64,000 nt of DNA from Liquidambar formosana (Eukaryota > Streptophyta > Magnoliopsida > Saxifragales > Altingiaceae). Below, one piece after another: positions 47,499 to 57,856 of this stretch (position 1 is the stretch's first letter; each line of letters starts with the position of its first letter). Location of the stretch: assembly GCA_039720395.1 (NCBI GenBank), contig CM077832.1:22345607-22409606 (forward strand). Reading direction: 5' to 3'. Made by a program: the position numbers and the translations under genes. The notes beneath the pieces are model-generated. The model did no database searches and was not told the origin of the DNA. It worked only from the letters and a program-made list of their open reading frames with translations.

Positions 47499-48959
47499 TA
47501 TTCTTATCCTCTTGGCTTGATTATTGTCTCCAATTGGATCGGTTATGTTGTGGGGCTTGATCTTATATGGAAGGTGCCTAGCTTGTGACAAAATCTGGAC
47601 CACACAATATATGACCATATATGATATTTGACCAAACAAATTACAAGTCCAAAATATATGATTGAATTGGTTTTTCTATAAATAAAGATTTAAGATGCAA
47701 AGAAGGCCGGTGACATGCCTAATAATACTATCAATGCCTAAAGATTTAAGATACAAACAATGTGAGATCACCCCACAAAATGAGTGGATGATATCATGAA
47801 ACAGACGTCCTAAGTTTAACCCTCCTTGTTGGCTCATGCAGCTCCACAAACTTTAACCACGTTTATCCAAGAGGACCAAGACTCGTTTGTGGAGGTACAT
47901 GGAAGGAGATTAATCTCACTAGTGGATAAGAAAGCCCATTGGCGAAAGAAAAAATAATAATAACAAAAATAATGAGAGGAAAAAAAAAGTGGGGTGGGTT
48001 TTTTTTTCTTTTTTCTTTTTCTTTTTTTTTTTTTTTTTTTTTTTTTTTGTGGTTGGGGGGGGCAGAGAGAGGGGTTGGGGAGTGGTTTGAGATATGTAAA
48101 CTAGTTGCTTGGCCTTTAAAATTCACTCAAGGATGCATCTAGAAATTTTAAATTGGAGCGATAAATCATTCACTTGATAGATATCTTATAACAAATATAT
48201 GAGAAAATTTAGGCAGACGGGGAAGATATATGGTTCTATTTTGGGAGGGGGTAGTTTATTTATCTCCTTTCAAATGGAACCATTGTAAATAGTGTAAATT
48301 AAAATCTTCAATAAACATTCCAAAAAAAAAAAAAAATCCATCCCTAAAATACCAATTCATATTGAATGGTTAATTGAAAGTTCCTAACCACTTGGTTTAA
48401 AAACTTGTCAAGGCATAAATGTAAGTTTTTTCAGAAGTTTGAAGTTCCTAGAGTGAAAAAAAAAAAAAATGATTTTCGATGATTTCCTGCATTTCAAATA
48501 AGAAATAAAAATAAAGAGAAGGAGGATTTCTCATGACGTAATTTGGTTCTTGCTCGATAGAAGATATGCAATAAAGACATGCAACCGCCAGAATATACTT
48601 CGGATGGTAAAACAAATGGATAAAAGCCAACTTCACAAATGAAAACTAGTTGTCATTACCAGAGGCTTGGCCTATCCACTGCCCTTCTCAACAACTCTTA
48701 AAATTGTCCTGCCAATGCTATTACCCTAGCATTGGGATAAAAGCAATGTAAGGTAAGGATGAGAAGAGTTCTTCTTGGAATTCCTTTTTTTTCCCCCTTA
48801 TTAAGCATTAAAATATATTTCCAATTGTTTAATCTACAATCACAAAATGGAAAACAAGATTAGAGGGAAACTGAAGTGGGTTCGGTCAGAACCTCTCCAA
48901 TGCATGGTGCTAGTATAAGTTATATCAACACGTACTAACAAGAAGATAACCTTTGATAT
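47499..48959. other. Intergenic, no gene seen
   Basis: A poly-T/C tract at 48000-48060 and a segment at about 48831-48903 that recurs at 49843-49908 (GGAAAACAAGATTAGAGGGA) as a short direct repeat. Confidence 0.5.
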
Positions 48960-49780
48960 TAATATTGATATTGACATTGATAGGTGCTGATAAGAACATT
49001 ACCTTTGATATTGATATTGACATTGATAGGTGGGTCTTTTGCTGCAGCCTTTGAAGGTCATACAAAGCCTAATATGCAGTTTCTGGACTATTGGTCTCAT
49101 TATACAGAAGTCCTAACCGACTCTTGGTTGTTAGCTAGAAAATAGTACTCTGTAATAGCTACCAATCGATGCAAGCATATTGCAGTTGAGAAAGATTGGT
49201 CCTTTAGCAACGTGGATAGTCCTAACTCATACGTATAGCAACCTTGTTGGGTCCATTAGTGGTCCTATGTGAAATCTACTCCCGACATATCTCTATCATC
49301 ACGTTTTACTCTACCACAATGTACAAAACCAAATTATTATAGAATTACCCTACTAAAAGAGCGCCCTCATCCATCCGAGAAGAACTTGGGTGAGACAGTC
49401 TCACCCAAGTGGCCCAAAAACAGACTGATCCATGGCTGTGAGTGGCTGGTCTCACAGCCACGATGGTGAGACGATCTCACCCAAGTTCTTCTCCATTCCT
49501 CCTCAAATGAGCCCTCCCCCATTTTCACTTATTTACATTATTAATTTTATCTAACTTATTGACATCATCTTATGAAATGTAATTCGAATAGGTTTAGAGA
49601 CTAAGACTTATGAGTTATTTATCTGTAATATAGTAGAAGCTATTTATTTATAAGATGAGGCTTATTTCCACACCCAGCATGTTTTTTGTTAATCCACACC
49701 TTTTCACGGGTCTTTGCTAATCCACACTCCTCTATTTTTAAACAGTTAAATCTGTATTATAATTCACATCATGTGTGGGT
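48960..49780. repeat. Dispersed repeat block R, copy B (with MITE)
   Basis: Colinear with copy A. It carries a 117-bp MITE at 49377-49493 between CATCCATCC and CATTCCTCC. Confidence 0.85.
49377..49493. mobile_element. MITE M3 in block R copy B (internally deleted)
   Basis: Ends GAGAAGAACTTGGGTGAGAC / CTCACCCAAGTTCTTCTC. It has lost about 45 bp inside relative to the copy at 51301. Confidence 0.9.
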
Positions 49781-50697
49781 TCAAAACTAGACCACGAACA
49801 CTGCAATAAGAGGCTAGAGCTGGTTTCACTATTTGATCTGCAATCACAAGCTGGAAAACAAGATTAGAGGGAGGCCGAAGTGGGTTCAGCCAAAACCTCT
49901 CCAAAGTTTAAGTCAGTGATTGTATATCCTTAGAGGAAGAGGAAAGGTAGAAGATGATGTGTGTGTGTGTCAAATTAGGGTATTGTTCATCATACCTCAT
50001 TTGGCGATGGAATGTTCCTTTTATACCTACCTGTACGGACTAACCTTGACCAGCTATGATAATCACTTGGGTTGAGTTAAGCCTAAATCGGGTTAACCTT
50101 ATAACCATCAGACCATGGTTTGCTGATTGTGGTTAAGTAATTAACCTCAGGTTGGATGTAACCATCAAACTAGGGATAGTCGACTGTGGTTATACGGTTG
50201 AACCATAGTTTGATTGAATTGCCACGTGTCCCGAGCTAAGCAAGAGACTGGAATGCTATGATGATGATGTTCTCATGGACTTGTCTAGAGATGGAACGGA
50301 ACTAATCCCCGGATCGGGCTATCAGGACTGAACTCAAGTCGCCTCATCTTGGAATTGAGGACTTAGCTCGCCACTCCAACTCTAGTACTTCACTTCGGGA
50401 CTGTGTCCCAGTTCTCGTGCTTTTCTTCGAGAATATATCCACACACATCACAAATTCGAGCTCTCAATTTAGTTATGAGCTATTTTGTTATGTGGGGAAT
50501 GGTAGTTGAAAAGAAGGAAAACTAAATGAGTTAAAAAATAGCTTTTACTGCATTGGAGCAACCACTTTTAGCTCATTAAAATAGCTCTCTTGGGTTGGAG
50601 ATGCTCTTAGATATTCAAAATGAAAATGACCAAGGCAAATTAGAATGGTGAAAAATGGTTTGAATGGTTGCTTGGGGATATACATATTGATATTAAG
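49781..50697. other. Intergenic or unassigned repeat
   Basis: Less AT-rich from 49980 to 50470, with word repeats such as 'ggttaacctt' and 'accatcaaactagg'. It resembles retroelement interior, but no motif is readable. Confidence 0.4.
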
Positions 50698-50855
50698 GAT
50701 AATGATCAGGTAAGCACGTACTGATATAATTTATATTAACACCTGCATTGGAAGTTGTACTTTATACATTAATAGGATATGAGGTATATTGGACCAATGC
50801 AACAGGTATAACCCCCAATACATGGTGCTAATATAAGTTATATCAACACGTATTG
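50698..50855. mobile_element. Hairpin MITE, family M2 (copy 4)
   Basis: Left AATGATCAGGTAAGCACGTA and inner arms TGATATAATTTATATTAAC / TATAAGTTATATCAACACG. Confidence 0.7.
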
Positions 50856-50869
50856 ATAAAAACATTACC

Positions 50870-51530
50870 TTTGATATTGATATTGATATTGACATTGACA
50901 TTGATAGGTGCTGATAAGAACATTACCTTTGATATTGATATTGACATTGATAGGTGGGTCTTTTGCTGGAGCCTTTGAAGGTTACACAGAGCCTAACATG
51001 CAGTTTCTGGACTATTGGTCTCATTATAAAGAAGTCCTAACCGACTCTTGACTGTTAGCTAGAAAATAGTACTCTGCAATAGCTACCGATCGATGCAGGC
51101 ATAGCACAGCTGAGAAAGATCTGTCCTTTAGCAACGTGGATAGTCCTAACCCATACGTACAGCAACCTTGTTGGGCCCATTGGTGGTCCTATGTAAAATC
51201 TACTCCCTACATATCTCTATCATCACGTTTTACTCTACCACAATGTACAAAACCAAATTATTATAGAGCTACCCTACTAAGAGAGCACCCTCATCCCTCC
51301 AAGAAGAACTTGGGTGAGATCGTCTCACCACCGTGGCTGTGAGACCAGCCACTCACAGCCATGGATCAGTCTATTGTGGGGCCCAAAAACAGATTGATCC
51401 ATGGCTATGAGTGGCTAGTCTCACAGCCACGGTGGTGAGACGGTCTCACCCAAGTTCTTCTCCATCCCTCCTCAAATGAGCCTTCCCCCATTTTTCACTT
51501 ATTCACATTATTAATTTTAAGGCAAACTAC
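50870..51530. repeat. Dispersed repeat block R, copy C (with MITE)
   Basis: Third copy, closest to B in sequence and in sharing the M3 insertion. A MULE-like element starts at its 3' end. Confidence 0.85.
51301..51462. mobile_element. MITE M3, 162 bp, perfect 9-bp target duplication
   Basis: CATCCCTCC flanks it at 51292-51300 and 51463-51471. The ends are AAGAAGAACTTGGGTGAGA / CTCACCCAAGTTCTTCTC. The inner part is also palindromic (GTGGCTGTGAGACCAGCCAC). A 9-bp duplication suggests a Mutator-type MITE. Block A has the unoccupied site. Confidence 0.93.
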
Positions 51531-53000
51531 ATATTATTGTCACTAACTTTACCCCAAATTTCAATGTGGTGTATAAATTTTTAATTTGTCCAATTTAGTG
51601 CACTAACTATACATTAGTGTTTCAATGTGGGTAAACAAGGGACAGCCGTTTAGTTTACTAACGGAGACCTCACATATGCTCACGTGGCGATCCACGTGGT
51701 GCTGACATGGCATTCCTAGTGGAGTCTCCCCAGGAGAAATTACGTATTAGTGTCACTAACTTTACCCCAAATTTCAATGTGGTACATAAACTTTTAATTT
51801 GTCCAATTTAATGCACTAACTATACATTAATGTTTCAATGTGGATAAACATGGGATGACTGTTTAATTCACTAACGAGGACCTTATGTACGCTTACGTGG
51901 TAGCCCATCTGCCACCGACGTGGCATCCCTGGTGGAGTCTCCATCAAAGCTGTTTCGATGGACCCATTCATAGTCAGAAACGATAGAGCATAGGAAAGCC
52001 CACCTTCCCTCCCATTTCCATTTTCCATTTTCCATTTTCCATTTCCCTTTTCCCTTTTCCCTTTCCTAACATACGTAATTACAATCCCTTCTATCTGAAG
52101 AGAAGAAAGGCTACTATTGAAAGCAGGAAGATATCCACCATGTCTTCCCCTACTGCCACCACCACCACCATTGCCACTATGGAAAGACAGACATACTAGT
52201 GCCACTTATGTGATATGAGAGTCTCCCTCTTCTCCCATTCTTCTCTACCCTTATTGCCACATTAATGACTTCCTCAAAGAAATGGAGTTTTCCCTCTCCT
52301 CTTCTCCCTAACCTTAATTCCACCTTCTATCCTTTCTCTATTCTTTCATTTCCTCAAACCCGTGGGTCGTCCCCCACCCCTACCACCATTCCCGAAGATA
52401 ATCTTTACTATTCTTCAGATCAGTTCGCAGTCGATGTGGAAGCAAAGTAGCTCCTTGTGTCCCCCACGCCCACCACCATTCTTGCTCTTGGGTCAGAAGC
52501 CCTAGATCATAAGGGGTTATCAATGTAAGTAATCTCTCAGATGCTGCGCACGTGAGATGCAAATGGTGGGAAAAAATGGGGAGACTCCACCAAGGATGCC
52601 ACATCAGTGCAAGATGGGCCACCACGTGACGGCACATGAGGTCCCCATTAGTGAAGTAAATGGTCGTCCCATGTTTACCCACATTGAAACACTAATGTAT
52701 AGTTAGTGCATTAAATTGGACAAATTAAAAGTTTATGCACCACATTGAAATTTGGGGTAAAGTTAGTAACACTAATATGTAATTTCTCTTGGGGAGACTC
52801 CACCAGGGATGCCACATCAGCGCCACATGGATCGCCACGTCAGTGCATGTGAGGTCTCCGTTAGTAAACTAAACGGCCGTCCCATGTTTACCCACATTGA
52901 AAAACTAATGTATAGTTAGAGCACTAAATTGGACAAATTAAAAGTTTATACACCACATTGAAATTTGAGGTAAAGTTAGTGACACTAATACGTAGTTTCC
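51521..53000. mobile_element. MULE-like element with doubled terminal inverted repeats
   Basis: Each end holds two tandem versions of AATTACGTATTAGTGTCACT-type sequence (left about 51521 and 51737, right inverted about 52785 and 52995). Together they give about 430 bp of inverted repeat per end. The interior (about 51950-52520) is less AT-rich with CACCACCACC and GAGAAG-rich patches, and might be captured host sequence. No transposase. Target duplication not found. Confidence 0.7.
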
Positions 53001-53390
53001 CCCTTTTTTTTTTTTTTTTTTTAATGTTAAATTCTTACTATATAAATATTATTAATATAAATTCATGGATGAGTTTCCACAGTGTAAATTATTCCGAAAA
53101 AGTGTTCATAATTTTTTGGGCAAAATCATTCATAATAATCTTTTTTCAAAATTAGAAGGCAAAAGAATTATTTATTTTAGAATATTTTTTAGTGCCAAGA
53201 CACTAAGTGGCGAAGAGGCTTAAGTAATAGTGAGGAACAAAAAACCAAGTTTCATTTGGGGACTGAGGAGGAAATAAAGAAAAAAATAAATGGTACTATA
53301 TGTAATTTGACCAACCTTTCCATCTTTAAAGTAATCTTTTTCTTTCAAATTGGAGTTATTTTGGTAAAACGAAAATTGAATTTTGATTTG
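53001..53390. other. Intergenic, no gene seen
   Basis: AT-rich sequence between the MULE-like element and the UGT fragment. No recognisable feature. Confidence 0.5.
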
Positions 53391-53749
53391 GTGAAGTGTT
53401 GCACCCACTTCGGTTGGTGTTTTTCTAACGCATTGTGGGTGGAATTCTACATTGGAAAGCATATGTGGAAGTGTACCTGTAATCTGTTGGCCTTTCTTTG
53501 CCAAGCAACATACGAATCATCGATATGCGTGCACCATTTGGGGGATTGGGATGGAGGTCCATCATGATGTGAAGCGTGATGAAAATTGAAAATCTTGTGT
53601 GGGAAATGATGGAAGGGGAGAAAGGGAAGCAAATGAAGAAGAGTGCTCAAGAATGGAAAAGGGAAGCAGAAGAAGCTACTGATGTTGGAGGGTCGTTTTA
53701 CAATAATTTTGAGAGATTCATTAAGGTGGCTTTGCATTATAGTAAGTGA
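53391..53749 (+). pseudogene. UGT85 C-terminal fragment
   Basis: Matches the last about 120 codons of the intact UGT, from 'tttttctaacgcattgtgggtgg' (second half of the PSPG box) to ALHYSK-stop. Frameshifts break the PSPG half, while EMMEGEKGKQMKKSAQEWKR to the stop is open. It ends in the natural stop at 53747-53749. The 5' border is abrupt. The Helitron-like element starts 75 bp downstream. Confidence 0.9.
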
Positions 53750-53824
53750 GTGAAATTATTTTTGAACCTTATAAAGTAAAAAAGTTAATTATTTTTTAGA
53801 TTAATATTAGAATATTTGTATCAA

Positions 53825-55369
53825 CTAGTTGTTGCACGTGAATATCTTTGAATTGTATCGTTCTACGTGAAAATATTTCTTATAATATTTCATACAATAA
53901 TTAAATAAATTTCAACTGTGGTAAAAATCAGTTTGAGGGCAACCTAATATCATGCCTTTGGGATATCCACAAAGGAACTCTGTAGCAATACAATTAGAGC
54001 ATTTCTTTAGAGAGAAATTAGAGAACCATTGGAACCAATATACAAAATGACATAATAATATGACAAGTTAGTTTCCAAATAATGTATAAAATACTAATAT
54101 TAATAATTGCAACAAATTTTTCCTATCGAAGTTGAAGTTGTTTTGCTTGCAAGATGGGCAAATACTCTGCTATGGTAAGTGGTAAGAAAATTCTTGTATT
54201 TCTACACAAAAACCCTAAGATCCATCTCTATCTCAAGAAGTTGCTTAAGCATGGTTTCAGAACTGTGAAACTTACCAATATCATATTTAGTAATGAAAGT
54301 TTTAAAAATATTGCAAAATATGACAAATAGTGCAATGGTTCTTGGTATTAGAGCTATAATTTGGACTGGGGGGCTAAATGATAAACCAAATCAAATTAAA
54401 CCAAAAAAATCACCTAAGCTCATTCTTCCCATACAAAAATACACAAAGGGAAAAGATAATCAGTTTTACCTCATTAATACAAACGTCTTTCACATATAAA
54501 TAACACAAGGACTTTAAGTTTCTTCATATATAGCTTTATAGCATTTAATGCCGATAGCAATAGTAATTCCATATTCAAATTGCATGAATGTACTAAGTCC
54601 AAAACAACATATAAGCCTTTCCAACCCTTGCATAAACATTTCATTGTTAACATTTTCGCTTCATAATCTATTAATTATAGCACTAAAAATATTACAATCA
54701 TATGCACTCAACAAAACAGTGAAATCAAAAGCGAAATTTATTGCAAGTAAAGCAAGCCTTTGTGAGAAAATTCATTGCTTCTGGAAAAAAAAATTTTAAA
54801 AATTAAATAGACCAACCAAGAATGTCAATCTGGCTTTATGGTATAGATAAATGACAAAACAGATGAGAATTAAATAGATATATAATTTACTCACGCAATC
54901 TGAGCAAACCAATTAACGCCTATGAATTTTGTTTCTTCACTTGTCCCATGGCCAAAGTTGAAGTTGTTCCTCCCTAAGCATGGGCGTCATCATTGGGAAA
55001 GAGAACAATTTTACAAACAAGGCTACTGAAGTTTCATTGGCCAAGAGGACTCTGCAGTGGTGTTCGTGTCTAAGGAGAAGGGAGAGAAACGTTGTATTAA
55101 AGTTTGTGTCAATGAAGGAAAGACGGTAGAATATATGGTTGCTGTGTTACAGATTCTACTTATATGTTAGGGTTTAGGGTTTTAGGAATTATAGTTTAAT
55201 TTGATTTCTTATTTATGTGTCTTAACTTTATTTCCTATTTCCTATCAATGTACAGTGTATTTCAATTACATGAAGGATAGATCTGTATTTAAAATTTAAA
55301 ATAAGGGTATATTAATTAATCAAAAGTTTTTCTGAGATTTAGCCCTTTATAGGTAGTATAGAGTATAGA
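53825..55369 (-). mobile_element. Non-autonomous Helitron-like element, 1,545 bp
   Basis: On minus it begins TCTATACTCTATACTACC after an A and ends CACGTGCAACAACTAG before a T. Its first 100 bases match the 5' end of the smaller element at 32569-33042 (CTGARATTTAGCCCTTTATA-type words on plus). No Rep/helicase frame. It has two weakly repeated inner blocks ('aagttgaagttgtt' at about 54130 and 54955). Confidence 0.72.
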
Positions 55370-55683
55370 TATAGATATAGATATAGATGATATAGATATA
55401 TCAAGTTAACATATGTATTTTTCCATTTACATGCAACCATTTTTGTGGAAATTAGTTGACCATGGCCCGAACCCTTGTCGTTGCTATGGCTGATAATATT
55501 GTTATTTTAAAACCAAAGCCTTATTTGGGCCTCTAATTAATGAAAATTAAAGAATTTTAGTATTGTATTTTTTATAATATTGAAAACTCAAATCCATCGT
55601 CTTAAATTATAGTGATCGATGACTCCATTTTTTTTTCAAATAGACTACTTGTTACTCCCACAGTCCCAAATTGTTTGAGTCAC

Positions 55684-56290
55684 CTTTTTTTATTTTTTTT
55701 TTGGGAGGGGGGGTTGGTGGGGGGATAGAAAACTAAAGAATTTTATTGATAAGAAATTTTAATACATCACATTAACGAGACCCCATATATGTCTTCCTCA
55801 ATGATTTTCCAAAGCCTATTGGGAAAATGATTAATCCAACAAACTATAACCAAAATTAGCTATACAATCTGCTGCGCGGTTAGCTTGACGGTAAATATGT
55901 CTAAATTCCATGCCAATGAATCAAAATTTTCCTTTAAGAAGAGAATATCCTTAATGATAGCTGAAATTGCCCATGGAACATTGTAATCCTTGTTAATGAC
56001 CTTTATCACATTGTGTGTCTCTCCCTCAACCATCACTTTTTTTTGCATCCTTTCTCCCAAGCTTCCCTTAGACCTTTTCTCAAAGCTGTAGGTAGCGCTT
56101 TTGCGACCAAAGTAGATGCATTAGCTAAAAATTGAATGATGAAGCTATAAGCGTGGGTATCCCTCTGTATTCCTTATGATGTAACCTGAAGATGCCGATT
56201 TCCTCAAATGAAGCTAGGCGTGATCCATCAAAGCTGATCTTGATCCAATCTTGAGGTAGAGGATTTCATTTAATAGAACTTCAAATAATT
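55684..56290 (-). pseudogene. LINE RNase H relic with 3' tail
   Basis: Minus-strand pieces: WIKISFDGSRLAS, GYPRLIASSFNFLANAST-like words across a frameshift, KGLREAWEKGCKKVMVEGE, then FRHIYRQANRAADCIANFGY. This is the RNase H domain found at the 3' end of plant LINE ORF2. AATAAAATTC and an A-rich end follow at 55740-55690. It is 5'-truncated and full of stops. It belongs to the same class as the relic at 32050-33770, not to the same copy. Confidence 0.82.
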
Positions 56291-56625
56291 TTTGACTTTT
56301 TTCTCCAAATTAACGTTAGCTATAAAATTACCAAGGTAGAACCATATATCATAAGTTGGGACAGCAGCCGACGCAATGAATCTAGCCGCAGATTATTCAA
56401 TTGGTGATGGCCAGGGGAGAGACATATGTAGGTTAATTGGTACAATTGCCGGTATCACCATATTCAGGATTCAAAGAGATACCGTATTGGTCTGGCTTTT
56501 CTTTTCCTTTTTTTGTGCAGGACAGAAATTCCAAGTCAAGGTCGGCACCACCCACCCTTGAATACATCAAAAGAATACACGATTAATAGATTTCTTTTTC
56601 AATCCCATCCACAAATGTAGCAACT
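56291..56625. other. Intergenic, no gene seen
   Basis: No motif or repeat recognised. Confidence 0.4.
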
Positions 56626-56641
56626 CAAATGGACAAGCAAG

Positions 56642-56728
56642 CCGCTCTTCCCTCAGCCTAGTTGGTTGAGATTCCAAGACTTCTCTTTGGAGTCTGAGGT
56701 TCAAACACGGCATGCGGCATGCCCATCA
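56642..56728 (+). mobile_element. Very short SINE, 16-bp target duplication
   Basis: Head CAGCCTAGTTGGTTGAGA (A box) and GTCTGAGGTTCAAACAC (B box). CAAATGGACAAGCAAG is repeated perfectly at 56626-56641 and 56729-56744. It is only 87 bp, little more than the tRNA-derived head, and lacks a clear poly-A. Confidence 0.85.
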
Positions 56729-56744
56729 CAAATGGACAAGCAAG

Positions 56745-57058
56745 GCTACGTAGCAAGTCAAATTTAGGCAATCTCACTCTAGTTAGGAGCCACAAAAAAA
56801 TGTGCATTAATTCTAGCCATCTAGGCCCCAGAAAGGCAGATAACCTCTTCCTTGGCATCATTCAGCCATGTTGCTGACTTGACTATGACTTTATCGCCCC
56901 GTGAAGAATCCCAACAGAACTCATCCTCCTTTTAGAATGAGATAACTTATATGTGGAGCCTTGCTTGTCCATTCATAGAAAAATTGGATACGAAAATGAA
57001 AAAATTTTCTACCCTAGTAACCCTCCCAAGTTCATAAAATTCAATACGGAATGATCAG
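56745..57058. other. Upstream region of the intact UGT
   Basis: No gene. This is the sequence that would carry distal promoter elements of the UGT. Confidence 0.4.
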
Positions 57059-57075
57059 AGCATCTCTTCTGCACA

Positions 57076-57108
57076 GTTTTTTTTGATAAGCAAATAATTA
57101 TATATTAA
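57076..57108 (-). mobile_element. 33-bp LINE tail insertion with 17-bp target duplication
   Basis: AGCATCTCTTCTGCACA is repeated at 57059-57075 and 57109-57125. Between them, read on minus, is an AT-rich tip ending TTTGCTTATCAAAAAAAAC, as in LINE 3' ends. This is an extremely 5'-truncated retroposition just upstream of the UGT TATA box. Confidence 0.8.
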
Positions 57109-57128
57109 AGCATCTCTTCTGCACATAC

Positions 57129-57136
57129 TATATAAA
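57129..57136 (+). promoter_or_regulatory. Candidate TATA box of the intact UGT
   Basis: CTATATAAAAC lies between the LINE tip and the composite TRIM. If used, transcription starts near 57160 and the whole 651-bp TRIM lies in the leader of the UGT mRNA. Confidence 0.5.
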
Positions 57137-57193
57137 ACTAGGGAAGCTTTCATTGAGGCCCTTAATTAATTTAGCTTTTGTAATTAATTAGTT

Positions 57194-57844
57194 GATTTAA
57201 GTTTCCAACTTAAAAGCCTAAGCTTATAAGTGGAGGGCCCAAACAGGTATTATGAAGACATGTTTAATTTGATATTTAATCGATGTGGGATGTGGCATAT
57301 TTCCAACACTCCCCCTCACATGCAGGCCTAACAAGATTGAAATGGCCTGTCATGTGGACAATAAAGACGGGCTCACGAGCGAAACGGGCCCAGGAACGAC
57401 ATGCTTTGATACCATGTTAGGTGATGCTTGTTCAGGTTTTTCAAGAGAACCATCAATGAAGCCAATCTTATTTTTGGCTAGAAGAGCAATTTTCATAGCT
57501 CGCCTCCAGAGTGGATGGTTATCAGTGGTCAGAACTTGAGAAACCAGGACCATCCCTGGATTGTCTGAATGATGGAGGAAAAATGGTGATGAAACTTCAG
57601 CATTTCTATCAACAATAGTGTTTAATGAAGATGAATTGTTGGAATCACTGGATTGGGCCATGAGAACAGAAAGGAGAAAACTTGATCTGCGAAAAAAAAA
57701 GGCTGTAGTTTTATGTAGGCTCTGATACCATGTTAAGTTTCCAACTTAAAAGCCTAAGCTTATAAGTGGAGGGCCCAAACAGGTATTATGAAGACATGTT
57801 TAATTTGATATTTAATCGATGTGGGATGTGGCATATTTCCAACA
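57194..57844 (-). mobile_element. Composite TRIM/copia element with two primer-binding sites
   Basis: LTRs at 57194-57308 and 57731-57844 (minus orientation). The outer primer-binding site, TGGTATCAGAGCC, directly abuts the 5' LTR (57718-57730). A polypurine tract, GTGAGGGGGAG, abuts the 3' LTR. Inside is a copia gag 5' part (57420-57661, MAQSSDSNNSSSLNTIVDRN then DNPGMVLVSQVL). Next comes a relic LTR end CTAACA with a second primer-binding site TGGTATCAAAGC (57403-57414), followed by an interior homologous to the 26426 TRIM. No matching target duplication (TTAGT / GGTTT). It ends 12 bp before the UGT ATG, in antisense orientation. Confidence 0.88.
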
Positions 57845-57856
57845 GGTTTGCTAAAG

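Noticed and set aside
57189..57849. Target-site duplication for the composite TRIM
   Set aside because: Flanking pentamers TTAGT and GGTTT do not match. Recombination or mutation is possible, so none is claimed.
57821..57856. In-frame extension upstream of the UGT ATG
   Set aside because: It has no ATG and lies in the TRIM LTR; 57857 is the first in-frame ATG and fits family N-termini.
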